NCBI RefSeq assembly: GCF_014195505.1
Contig: NZ_JACIBV010000001.1
Coordinates: 2,852,001 to 2,916,000, forward strand
Direction: 5' to 3'
Length of the DNA: 64,000 nt
Origin: Nonomuraea dietziae
GTDB lineage: Bacteria; Actinomycetota; Actinomycetes; Streptosporangiales; Streptosporangiaceae
The notes under the pieces were generated by a model, which had not been told where the DNA came from, did not search any database, and saw only the letters and a program-made list of their open reading frames with translations. Made by a program: the position numbers and the translations under genes. Position 1 is the stretch's first letter; every line of letters starts with the position of its first letter. Positions 1 to 8,191 of this stretch are shown here, piece after piece.

Positions 1-1
1 G

Positions 2-1147
2 CCGGTCATCGGTGTCTGGCACTCCGGTGGTGCGCGACTCGCCGAAGGCGTCGAGTCGCTGCACGCCGTCGGGCGGGTCTTCTCCGCCATGACCAAGGCG
101 TCGGGCATCGTGCCGCAGCTGTCGGTCGTCGTCGGCCCCGCCGCCGGTGGCGCCGCCTACGGTCCCGCGCTCACCGACATCGTCATCCTCGCCGACCAGG
201 GCCGCATCTTCGTCACAGGGCCCGACGTCGTGCGCAGCGTCACGGGCGAGGACGTCACCAGCGCCGCGCTCGGCGGCCCCGAGCCGCACAGCAAGCGCAG
301 CGGCGTGGTGCACATCGTCACCAAGACCGAGAGCGACGCGCTGCTCAGGGCGCGCCAGCTGGCCGTGCTGCTCGGCCACCAGGGCCGCGTGCGCAGCTCG
401 TCGGTCGACGAGGTCGACTTCTCGGCCTTCCTGCCCGAGTCGGCCCGGCGCGCCTACGACGTCAAGCCGCTCGTCAACGGCCTGCTCGACGAGCCCGGCA
501 TCGAGCTGCACCCGAAGTGGGCGCCCAACATCGTCACGACGCTCGGCCGCCTCGGCGGCAGGACCGTCGGCGTCATCGCCAACAACCCGATGCGCCTCGG
601 CGGCTGCCTCGACGCCACGTCCGCCGAGAAAGCCGCCCGCTTCGTTCGTATGTGTGACGCCTTCGGGGTGCCGTTGGTTGTCCTCGTGGACGTTCCCGGC
701 TATCTCCCCGGCGTCGGACAGGAGCACGACGGCGTGGTCCGCCGCGGCGCCAAGCTGCTGCACGCCTTCGCCGAGGCCTCCGTGCCGCGCGTCACGCTGG
801 TCACCAGGAAGGCGTACGGCGGCGCGTACATCGCGATGAACTCCCGCGCCCTCGGCGCCACGCGCGTCTTCGCCTGGCCGACGACCCAGGTCGCCGTCAT
901 GGGCGCGGTCGCGGCGGTGCGCATCCTCAAGCGCCGCGAGCTGGCGGCCGCCCCCGAGGAGGAGCGCGCGGAGCTGGAGCACCGCCTGGCCGAGGAGCAC
1001 GAGAAGCTCGCCGGCGGGCTGGCGCGGGCGCAGGAGCTGGGCGTGATCGACGAGGTCATCGACCCGTCCCAGACCCGCGGCGCGATCGCCAGGGTCCTCG
1101 CCACGGCCACCCCCGCCCGCGGCGCCCACGGCAACATCCCGCTGTAG
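2..1147 (+). CDS. Acyl-CoA carboxylase carboxyltransferase (beta) subunit, 5' end missing
   Basis: The frame is open at the left edge and gives 381 residues, roughly the last three quarters of a family protein of about 520. The family transfers carboxyl from carboxybiotin to acetyl- or propionyl-CoA in the cytosol, supplying malonyl- or methylmalonyl-CoA for lipid and polyketide synthesis. Visible motifs are HSGGARLAEG near the left edge, GGAAYGPALTDIVI in the first crotonase-like half, and VPGYLPG and RKAYGGAYIAM in the second half; the glycine-rich loops form the oxyanion holes. The C-terminal helices are intact and a strong hairpin follows the stop. No biotin carboxylase gene is in the window. 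Acetyl versus propionyl specificity cannot be read from this. Confidence 0.93.
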   Translation, partial: PVIGVWHSGGARLAEGVESLHAVGRVFSAMTKASGIVPQLSVVVGPAAGGAAYGPALTDIVILADQGRIFVTGPDVVRSVTGEDVTSAALGGPEPHSKRSGVVHIVTKTESDALLRARQLAVLLGHQGRVRSSSVDEVDFSAFLPESARRAYDVKPLVNGLLDEPGIELHPKWAPNIVTTLGRLGGRTVGVIANNPMRLGGCLDATSAEKAARFVRMCDAFGVPLVVLVDVPGYLPGVGQEHDGVVRRGAKLLHAFAEASVPRVTLVTRKAYGGAYIAMNSRALGATRVFAWPTTQVAVMGAVAAVRILKRRELAAAPEEERAELEHRLAEEHEKLAGGLARAQELGVIDEVIDPSQTRGAIARVLATATPARGAHGNIPL

Positions 1148-1156
1148 TGCCCGACC

Positions 1157-1193
1157 GCGTGTGCCCCCTCCACCTGCTGGAGGGGGCACACGC
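1157..1193 (+). terminator. Strong hairpin terminator after the carboxyltransferase gene
   Basis: A perfect 15-bp stem (left arm 1157-1171, right arm 1179-1193) closes a 7-nt loop, 10 bases after the stop codon. There is no T-run, as is common for actinomycete terminators. Confidence 0.8.
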
Positions 1194-1310
1194 GCATGCC
1201 GTCTCGCTGACGACCGAGCCGGTGCGGCAGGCCATGGAGGCGCTCGGCCGCGCGCCGACCAGTCGGCGTGCCCAGCCGGTGACGGCCCGCCGGTCCGGTC
1301 AGCCGGCCCT

Positions 1311-1954
1311 CTACCGCGCCAAGGTTTGAAACACCGTCGCGTCCTCGCCCCCGCTCACCGCCAGGACACGATCGCCGATCACGGCCGTGTCCAGGGCGAC
1401 GACGGCATCCTCGTGACCGGTGAGCGGGTCACAGATGAGATCGCCTCCGTGCTCGTCGGAGAGGCCCCACACATGGATCTCGTCCGCGTACTGCGTGGCG
1501 GTCACGAACAGTGGCGGTCCCTCTCCCCGCACTTCGGTGATCGCCGCGAGGTAGGGATCGTCGAAACCTGCTCCCCGGACCAGCTCGCCGCTCTCCAGAT
1601 CCCAGAAGGCGAAGCCCTGTTCGTCGCCTCCCGCAGCCAGGATCACACGTCCGCCGGCCACGACTGCGGCCACCGAATCGACACCGTTCTCAGCATCGGG
1701 ATACCGGGCGGCCAGCGGGTCCCCGGCTCGAAGGTCAGCGGCCGCTCCTGCTGCCACACGTCCCGCAGGGGATCCCAGGTCCACACTCCTCCATACCTGG
1801 AGTCGGCACAGACCACGAGCGGCCCTGCAGGGGCCCCGACCAACGTGAAGTCCATGATCCGGGACGAGGAGGGCACTTCACTGCTCAACATCGCCGGTCG
1901 CGCAAGCATGTCGCGAAGGTACAGCCAAAGATCCACACCCGCGAACGTTTCATT
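1311..1954 (-). pseudogene. WD40-repeat protein, frameshifted remnant
   Basis: Two adjacent minus-strand frames together read as one WD40 beta-propeller segment. The upstream frame holds VCADSRYGGVWTWDPL; the downstream frame holds GDEQGFAFWDLESGELV, ATQYADEIHVWGL and the LTGHEDAVVALD-type repeat, ending VFQTLAR. They join only if one base is changed near 1720-1735, next to a CCCC run. No convincing start with a ribosome site is seen before about 1954, so the N-terminus may also be lost. WD40 domains are protein-interaction platforms; no specific role can be assigned. A sequencing error in the C-run is the alternative to true decay. Confidence 0.65.
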
Positions 1955-2093
1955 CGCCGGGCAGCCGTTTCGGCTTCGACCGCGTTGCCTCTGCGCGCAC
2001 GGGTCGACGCCGGCACGGCAGCGTGCCGGCACGCAGCGGGCCCGCGCGGCGGTGTCCGGCCCGCCTGCGAGCCGGTCGGGGACCCGCGGCCGG

Positions 2094-2588
2094 TCACACC
2101 GCCGCGTGGAGCCAGCGGACCGGCGCGCCGTCGCCCGCGTAGCGGAACGGTTCGAGCTCTTCGTCCCAGGGCTTGCCGAGCATCTTGTCCAGCTCGTCCT
2201 CCAGCACGCACCGCCCCTGCGAGGCCATGAGCATCACCGCCCTCAGCCGGTCCTCGGGGATCATGATGTCCCCCGCGGCCCCGATGACCGCGTTGAAGGC
2301 GCCGAGCGTCGGCGTGTAGGCGTGCCTGGAGCCGTCCACCCCTTGCGAGGCGTCCTCGGTGATCTCGAATCGGATGCGCTGCCAGCCCATGAGCGAGGAG
2401 GTGATGGCCGCGGCGATGCCGGGGCGTCCTTCCCACTCGGCCTGCGCGCGCACCACGTTCGGCGCGGCAGGTTGGGGTGTCCACGTCAGGTCTACGGGCA
2501 CGCCAAGGACACCCGCCACTGCCCATTCGATATGAGGGCATAGCGCGGGCTGAGCCGAGTGGACGTACAGCACGCCACGAGCAGACAC
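2094..2588 (-). CDS. DUF3145 family protein
   Basis: This 164-residue protein uses a GTG start preceded by a good ribosome site (GGGAGG, 4 bases upstream). Length and sequence match DUF3145, a conserved actinobacterial family of unknown function. Recognisable stretches are GVLYVHSAQPALCPHIEWA at the N-terminus, SLMGWQRIRFEITED in the middle and LGKPWDEELEPFRYAGDG near the end. There is no signal peptide or membrane segment, so it is probably cytosolic. It lies alone between the WD40 remnant and the peptidase/sigma/CHAT cluster on the opposite strand. Function unknown; family call is from recognition. Confidence 0.85.
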   Translation of the reverse strand: MSARGVLYVHSAQPALCPHIEWAVAGVLGVPVDLTWTPQPAAPNVVRAQAEWEGRPGIAAAITSSLMGWQRIRFEITEDASQGVDGSRHAYTPTLGAFNAVIGAAGDIMIPEDRLRAVMLMASQGRCVLEDELDKMLGKPWDEELEPFRYAGDGAPVRWLHAAV

Positions 2589-2763
2589 CGGACCTCCCGT
2601 TTCGGTACGAGGTGCGCCTTCCCCAACGGCCTCGTCCTGGGATGATCACAAGTGACTAGGGAGAGACTACCGTCGGTCGCCGCCCGGTGCTAGTGGGGGG
2701 CTATACCAAGATGTTGCGGCTGGGGCATGTGACGTCTGCCCGGGGCAGGAAAGATACGGGTCC

Positions 2764-3775
2764 ATGGACATCCAAGCTGTCGGCGCGGCGCTCATCCGCC
2801 CCGGCCAACTTCTCACCGACCGCGGGGCGCTGTCGGCGGCGGCGCGATGGACGCAGGCGGTGTCCGAGGCCGACGGAGTGTTCCGCATCAGGCTCACGCC
2901 CGGTGTGGACCCGTGCGAGATCGCCATGAGGTTGCGCGAGGAGGGCCACAGGGCGGGACCCAACCACGTGCTGACGGGTCAGCCGCTGTGGTTCGGCGGC
3001 CCGGCCTCCAGGCCGTTCCCCGCGGCCCCTCTGGCGGCCCCCTCCGGGCGCGACGGCCCGCAGGTGCGGGTGGCGGTGGTCGACACCGGCATCGCGGCGC
3101 ATCCGTGGTGGGCCAAGAGCGACTGGTACGGCCGGCTGGGGCCCGAGGCGGCCGACCGTCCCGACGGCGACGGCGACGGCGCGCTCGAAGCGCAGGCGGG
3201 CCATGGCACCTTCATCGCGGGTCTGATCCAGCGGCGCGCGCCCTCGGCCGCCTTCCAGGTCGCCAGGGTGCTGGGCGCCGACGGCGTCGGCGACGAGGCG
3301 GGGCCTGCTGCGCGCGTTGCACCGGCTGCGCGCCGACCCGCCTCACGTGCTCAACCTCTCCCTGGGCTGCCATACCTTCGACGACCAGCCGTCCAGGCTG
3401 GTGGCCGACGCGGTGGGCTCGCTGGAGAGCACGGTGACGGTGGCGTGCGCGGGCAACACCGCCTCCGACCGCCCGTTCTGGCCCGCCGCGCTGCCCTCCG
3501 TGGTCGGGGTGGGCGCGCTGGACGCGGCGCAGGAGCACAGGGCGCCGTTCTCCGCCCATGGGCCATGGGTGGACGCCTGGGCCAGGGGCGAGTGGCTCAC
3601 CAGCACCTTCCTGGAGTTCGGCGAGTTCGAGGGGTTCGCCAGCTGGAGCGGCACCTCTTTCGCCGCCGCCCTGGTCTCCGGAGCCTTCGCCGCCTCGCCC
3701 GCCGTGCGCGATGTCGCCGATCTGCCTGATTCACGGCAGATTCCGGGTCTGGGAGTTGTCGTTCACTCAACTTGA
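2764..3775 (+). pseudogene. S8 subtilisin-like serine peptidase, broken by one frameshift
   Basis: The first frame carries the catalytic Asp in VAVVDTGI (about residue 107) and His in AGHGTFIAG (about residue 147). A second frame from about 3303 carries NLSLG, ACAGN (oxyanion Asn) and the Ser motif SWSGTSFAAALVSG. The frames join if one G is removed from the GGGG run at 3300-3303, giving about 336 residues. All three catalytic residues are then present, so the enzyme may be intact in the living strain if this is a read error. There is no signal peptide, so it would act inside the cell. It is followed after 58 bases by the sigma/small-protein/CHAT genes on the same strand. Confidence 0.75.
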
Positions 3776-3833
3776 AAGCCCTTGGTCGCGATAAGGTTTA
3801 CTCTCAGTCCTCGTCTCATTACGAGGAGGCAAC

Positions 3834-4388
3834 GTGAGTGACCACCGTCTCCCGGAGGAGCTGCTGAAGGCGGCTGCCGACGGCGACCACTCCGCATGGA
3901 CCGGCCTGGTCGGCCGGTTCGGGCAGCGGATGTGGTCGGTCGCTCACGCGTGCGGGCTGAACGAGGCCGACACCGCGGACGCCGTCCAGGGTGCGTGGTT
4001 GCGGCTTCTGGAGAATCTGCACTCGATCAGGGACCCAGCGAGCGTGGGCGCCTGGCTCGCCACGGCGGCCAGGCGTGAGGCTCTGCTGATTTCCCGGAGA
4101 GGCGCGGGGCTGCGCCCGCACCTCTGCCTTCCTGAAGGCGGTCCCTTCGATCCCGACCCTGCCTCGCTCATTCTCGAGGCCGACGAGGGACGTCTGCTCT
4201 GGCAGGCGGTGTCCGCACTACACGAACCATGCCGAACCCTGCTCCGCCTGGTGGCGACGGTTCCCGAGGCGGGAACGCACCAACTGGCGGTTCGGCTGGG
4301 CGTGCCGACCGGCAGCGTCGGGCCTACTCGACTTCGCTGTCTGAACAAGCTGCGCACCCTGATCTCTCAAGAGGAAACGGTGCCATGA
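3834..4388 (+). CDS. ECF-type RNA polymerase sigma factor
   Basis: 184 residues from a GTG start with the ribosome site GAGGAGG 4 bases upstream. The N-terminal half is a sigma-70 region 2 (WTGLVGRFGQRMWSVAHACG, then ADTADAVQGAWLRLLENL). The C-terminal half is region 4 (LLWQAVSALHEPCRTLLRLV and the recognition helix HQLAVRLGVPTGSVGPTRLR). It should direct RNA polymerase to a small regulon. No zinc-binding or transmembrane anti-sigma gene is adjacent. Instead its stop overlaps the next gene by ATGA, implying translational coupling to a small beta-rich protein and then a CHAT protease. The promoter before it is unclear; a weak TTGAAA lies at 3772. Confidence 0.88.
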   Translation: MSDHRLPEELLKAAADGDHSAWTGLVGRFGQRMWSVAHACGLNEADTADAVQGAWLRLLENLHSIRDPASVGAWLATAARREALLISRRGAGLRPHLCLPEGGPFDPDPASLILEADEGRLLWQAVSALHEPCRTLLRLVATVPEAGTHQLAVRLGVPTGSVGPTRLRCLNKLRTLISQEETVP

Positions 4389-4831
4389 TCGACGACGAGT
4401 ACCTTCTGGCCGCGCTCCGCATCGCCGCGGGACACGACCCCGTTCCCGCCCATGTCTCGGCCGCCGCGCGCGACACCTTCGCGCTGCGTCTCGCCCAGGC
4501 CGACACCGCCGCCCCGGCGGAGAGCGTCGCCACCCGCGACACTCGCGACGCGGACGGGCCACGCCTGGTCAGGTTCGCCACCCAGGACTTCTCCTTCGAT
4601 CTGGAGGTGACCATCGGCGACGGCCTGATCGACCTGGCGGGGCGGGTCACACCGCATCCCGGCGACGGGGCCACGATAGACATCCGCACGCCGCATCTCA
4701 CGGTGTCGCGCGACCTGCCGTCCACCGGCCAGTTCGCCGCCACCGGCCTGCCGCCCGGCTGGTTCAGCGTGGTGTGCCACCGGCCGGGGTTCACGCCCGT
4801 CGCCACCCGATGGGTGCGGATCCGTCCGTGA
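4385..4831 (+). CDS. Small beta-rich protein coupled to the sigma factor and CHAT protease (candidate sigma partner or protease substrate)
   Basis: 148 residues starting at the ATG that overlaps the sigma stop (ATGA). An upstream in-frame start exists but would lie deep inside the sigma gene. Residues 1-36 are helical (DEYLLAALRIAAGHDPVP), residues about 37-60 are a disordered Ala/Asp/Arg linker, and the rest predicts as a beta sandwich (FSFDLEVTIGDGLIDLAGRV ... PPGWFSVVCHRPG ... TRWVRIRP) resembling carboxypeptidase-regulatory-like folds. No membrane segment. Its end overlaps the CHAT gene by GTGA. Position between sigma factor and CHAT protease suggests a regulator or a cleaved target; that role is inference, and no family was recognised. 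Confidence 0.75.
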   Translation: MIDDEYLLAALRIAAGHDPVPAHVSAAARDTFALRLAQADTAAPAESVATRDTRDADGPRLVRFATQDFSFDLEVTIGDGLIDLAGRVTPHPGDGATIDIRTPHLTVSRDLPSTGQFAATGLPPGWFSVVCHRPGFTPVATRWVRIRP

Positions 4832-7413
4832 CAGAAGGGCTGGTCGCGCGGGCGGAGGAGGCGATCCTCCAGTCCGGGATGGATCCCGCGCGGGCGCTGG
4901 ACAGCGCCCGCGCGGTTTTCGCCGCCGCGCAGGAGGCAGGGGCCGTCGAAGCGGCGGTGATCGCCCTGCGCGCCATGGCGCTGGCCTGCAGGGAGCTGGG
5001 CGATCTCGAGACCGCCGAGAGCCATCTGCGCCGCGCGATCGCCACGAGCGGCGCCCCTGCCGAGCGGCTGGCCCAGGCGCGGTTGTCGCTGGTGAGCGTG
5101 CGCACCCAGCGCGGCCACCCGCTGCAGGCGCTGCGCGTGGCCGCCATGGCGTGGGCCTACCTGTCGCCGCTCGACCGCGCCAAGCTCGACACCCAGCGGG
5201 CCGTCGCGCTGGCGCACCTCGGCCGCCACCAGGAGGCCGTCGCCTCGTGCGACAGGGCGCTCGCGGTCCTGGCCGAGGCGCCGGGCACCATCGACGACCA
5301 GCGCTTTCGCGCGGGCGGGCTGCTCAACAGGGGGCTGGTGCACGCCTACCAGGGCCGCTGGACACAGGCCACCCGCGACATCGCCTCCTGTCTCGAACTG
5401 TCGCAGCGCGCGGGGCTGGCGCACCTGGCCAGGCTGGCCGCGGCCAACCTGCCCTTTCTCGCCGTACGGCAGGGCGACATCCCCGCGGCCTTCGCCCACT
5501 ACCGGGCGTGCGAGGACACCCTGTTCGGCTACCCCGAGCGCCTGGCCACGATGCGGGCCGACTTCGCGGGCGCGCTGCTGGCGGCCCACCTACCTGGCGA
5601 GGCGAGGGCGATGCTCAGCCTGGCCGTACCTGAGCTGGAGGCCGCGGGCGCGCAGGTGGCGCTGGCCGAGGCGAGGCTGCGCCTGGCGCAGGTCGAGCTG
5701 GTCACCGGCGACGCGCGCCAGGCGCTCGCCGTGGCCCGCAGGGCCGAGGCGGAGCTGACCGCCCAGGGCTGCGACTCCTGGCGGCTGGCGGCCGAGGTGG
5801 TCCTGCGTGCCAGGCTCGCCCTGGAGCCGCCCTCTCGCGAGCTGCTCGAGCGGCTGCTGGCGTGCGCGCACGACCTCGCCTCCTCCTCCTTCGCCGCCGA
5901 GGCCGCCGCCGTACGGCTGGCGGCCGCCGAGCTGGCGCTCACGCTGGGCGACACCGAGACGGCCACGGCACAGCTGTCACTGCTCGACCCCGAGGCGGCG
6001 GCGCGGCGTCCCGCGCGCGAGGCGCGCCATCTGGCCCCGCTGCTCGACGCGCCCGCGCTGAGCCTGCGCCACCTCATCCCGCTGGCCTCGGCGCAGCAGG
6101 CCGCCTACCTGGGCGGCGAGCCCGACCCCTGCGACGGTGTGCCGTCCCCCGTGCGATGGCACGCGGCGGCGCTGCTGGCGGGGCTGCGCGGCGACAGCGC
6201 CGCGGCGTTCGCCGCGGTGCATCGAGGGCTGCGCGAGGTCGGCTCCGACGCGGGGCGCTTCGACGATCCCTCGCTCAGGGCGCACATGGCGCGCGCGGGG
6301 CATCGGCTGGCCTCCTTCGGCCTGGGGCTGGCGATCGACACGCGCGAGCCCGAGTCGGTGTTCGCCTGGGCCGAGCGGTGGCGGGCGGTGGCGGGCGGGC
6401 GCCCCGACGCGCCCGGCATGACCGCGGTCAGGTCCGCGCTGGCGGGGGCGGCCCTGGTGGAGTTCGTCTGCCACGACGACGCGCTGCTGGTCCTGGTCAT
6501 CACCGCCACGGGCATCACCCTGCGCAGGGTCGCCGACACGACGACCGTGTCCGAGGCCGTCGTCAGGCTCAGGTACGGCCTGCGCCGCGCCAGCCTGGGC
6601 GACGCCGCCCCCGGAGCCAGGCACGGCGGCCCCGACCCCGTGCTCGCCGAGGCCACGATCCTCCAGCGGCTGCTGCTGGAGGAGGTGGCCGAGGAGATCG
6701 ACGGCCGCGCTCTGGTGATCGTCCCCGCCGGCCCCCTGCACACGCTGCCCTGGTCGGTGCTGCCGTGCCTGCACGCCAGGCCGGTGAGCGTCGTGCCCAG
6801 CGCCGCGGCGTGGCTGGCGGCCCGTGAGCGGGCTCGCCGCGCGCAACCGCTGGTGATCGCCGCCGCGGGCCCCGGGCTGCGGCATGCGGCCACCGAGGTC
6901 GAGCGGGTGCTGGCCGCCCACCGGCGCACCGAGCTGGTGCGCGGACGCCTCGCCGACGTCGCCGACGCGCTCGGCAGGGCCGACGTGCTGCACCTGGCCG
7001 CGCACGGCACCTTCCACTCCCGCAGCCCGCTGCTGTCGAGCATCGAACTGGAGGACGGGCCGCTGATGGCCTACGACCTGCTCACCCACGACTGCCCGCC
7101 GCGCCTGGTCGTGCTGTCGGCGTGCGACTCGGGGATGGCCAGGGTGCCCGCGGAGGGCGCGCCGCTCGGGCTGGCGGGAACGTTCCTGGCCAGGGGCGCC
7201 GCCTGCGTGGTGGCGGGGCTCATCCCGGTGCCCGACGACGAGGCGCTGGCGCTGATGACGCTCTTCCACAACCTCATCGCCGCAGGCGAGCCGCCCGCCG
7301 CCGCACTGGCCACGGCCTCCAGCAAGACGAGGGTGCCCGGCTTCGCCTGTTTCGGCGCGGGCGAGCACCCCGTGGTCGTCAGCCGGTCGCGACGGGACGC
7401 GAGGGGTCGGTGA
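4828..7413 (+). CDS. TPR-CHAT caspase-like protease
   Basis: 861 residues. I chose the GTG at 4828, which overlaps the previous stop as GTGA; an ATG at 4810 is the alternative. The N-terminal 450 residues are alpha-helical tetratricopeptide-like repeats (for example AVIALRAMALACRELGDLET and AHLGRHQEAVASCDRALAVL). The C-terminal third is a CHAT domain, a clan CD cysteine protease fold. The dyad is present: His726 in HLAAHGTF and Cys766 in VVLSACDSGM. CHAT proteins cleave partner proteins after TPR-sensed activation. The gene closes the sigma/small-protein cluster. Its 3' end overlaps the convergent sulfurtransferase gene by 35 bases. Domain call is firm; activator and substrate are unknown. 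Confidence 0.9.
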   Translation: MTEGLVARAEEAILQSGMDPARALDSARAVFAAAQEAGAVEAAVIALRAMALACRELGDLETAESHLRRAIATSGAPAERLAQARLSLVSVRTQRGHPLQALRVAAMAWAYLSPLDRAKLDTQRAVALAHLGRHQEAVASCDRALAVLAEAPGTIDDQRFRAGGLLNRGLVHAYQGRWTQATRDIASCLELSQRAGLAHLARLAAANLPFLAVRQGDIPAAFAHYRACEDTLFGYPERLATMRADFAGALLAAHLPGEARAMLSLAVPELEAAGAQVALAEARLRLAQVELVTGDARQALAVARRAEAELTAQGCDSWRLAAEVVLRARLALEPPSRELLERLLACAHDLASSSFAAEAAAVRLAAAELALTLGDTETATAQLSLLDPEAAARRPAREARHLAPLLDAPALSLRHLIPLASAQQAAYLGGEPDPCDGVPSPVRWHAAALLAGLRGDSAAAFAAVHRGLREVGSDAGRFDDPSLRAHMARAGHRLASFGLGLAIDTREPESVFAWAERWRAVAGGRPDAPGMTAVRSALAGAALVEFVCHDDALLVLVITATGITLRRVADTTTVSEAVVRLRYGLRRASLGDAAPGARHGGPDPVLAEATILQRLLLEEVAEEIDGRALVIVPAGPLHTLPWSVLPCLHARPVSVVPSAAAWLAARERARRAQPLVIAAAGPGLRHAATEVERVLAAHRRTELVRGRLADVADALGRADVLHLAAHGTFHSRSPLLSSIELEDGPLMAYDLLTHDCPPRLVVLSACDSGMARVPAEGAPLGLAGTFLARGAACVVAGLIPVPDDEALALMTLFHNLIAAGEPPAAALATASSKTRVPGFACFGAGEHPVVVSRSRRDARGR

Positions 7414-8191
7414 TCCAGTGCGACCACGAGCCCACGTACAGCGCCGCTCGGACCCCCGCCACCTCCAGCGCCAGCACCTCGTGCGCGGCCGTCACGCCTG
7501 ACCCGCAGTAGGCGCCCACCCGCACGTCCTCGACCGCGCCGAGCGCGGCGAAGCGGGAGCGCAGCGCGGCCGGATCGAGGAAGCGGCCGTCGGGGCCGAC
7601 GTTCTCCGTGGTGGGGGCGCTGACGGCGCCCGGCACGTGCCCGGCCACCGGATCGATGGGCTCGACCTCGCCCCTGTACCGCTCACCCGCGCGGGCGTCC
7701 AGCAGCACGCCGGTGCTCGCCAGCGCGCCCGCCTCCTGCGCGGACAGCACCGGCATGCCGCCCGGCCTGGCGGTGAAGTCGCCCGTGACCTCCGGGACGT
7801 CCTTCGTAACCGGCAGGCCCGCCTCCTGCCACGCGCGAAAGCCGCCGTCGAGGACCCTGACGTCCTCGTGGCCGAAGTAGCGCAGGGCCCACCAGGCCCT
7901 GGCCGCGGCGGTGGCGTCGGCGTCGTCGTAGACGACGACGGGGCGCGAGCCGTCCACGCCGAGCCTGCGCATGGAGGCGGTGAACGCCTCCGCGGACGGC
8001 AGCGGGTGACGGCCGCCCTCGCCCGCGGGCGCGGCCAGGTCGGCGTTGAGGTCGCAGAAGGCGGCGCCCGGAATGTGGCCCTCGGCGTAGGCCTCACGCT
8101 GCGGCGGGCCGCCCAGACGCCAGCGCACGTCGAGCAGGGCGGCCCCTTCGAGCGCGGCGAGCTCGGATGGACCGATCAGAGGGCTGGTCAT
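7379..8191 (-). CDS. Sulfurtransferase with two rhodanese domains (3-mercaptopyruvate/thiosulfate type)
   Basis: 270 residues in two rhodanese domains, an inactive N-terminal one (about 5-130) and a catalytic C-terminal one (about 145-265). The active cysteine is Cys229 in AYCGSGVTA. The CG-S/T-GVTA loop is more typical of mercaptopyruvate than of thiosulfate sulfurtransferases, so substrate preference is inferred. Such enzymes move sulfane sulfur to cyanide, thiols or biosynthetic acceptors in the cytosol. The ATG overlaps the stop of the upstream phosphodiesterase gene (ATGA), so the two are co-translated. The 3' end overlaps the convergent CHAT gene by 35 bases. Confidence 0.9.
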   Translation of the reverse strand: MTSPLIGPSELAALEGAALLDVRWRLGGPPQREAYAEGHIPGAAFCDLNADLAAPAGEGGRHPLPSAEAFTASMRRLGVDGSRPVVVYDDADATAAARAWWALRYFGHEDVRVLDGGFRAWQEAGLPVTKDVPEVTGDFTARPGGMPVLSAQEAGALASTGVLLDARAGERYRGEVEPIDPVAGHVPGAVSAPTTENVGPDGRFLDPAALRSRFAALGAVEDVRVGAYCGSGVTAAHEVLALEVAGVRAALYVGSWSHWITDPSRPVATG

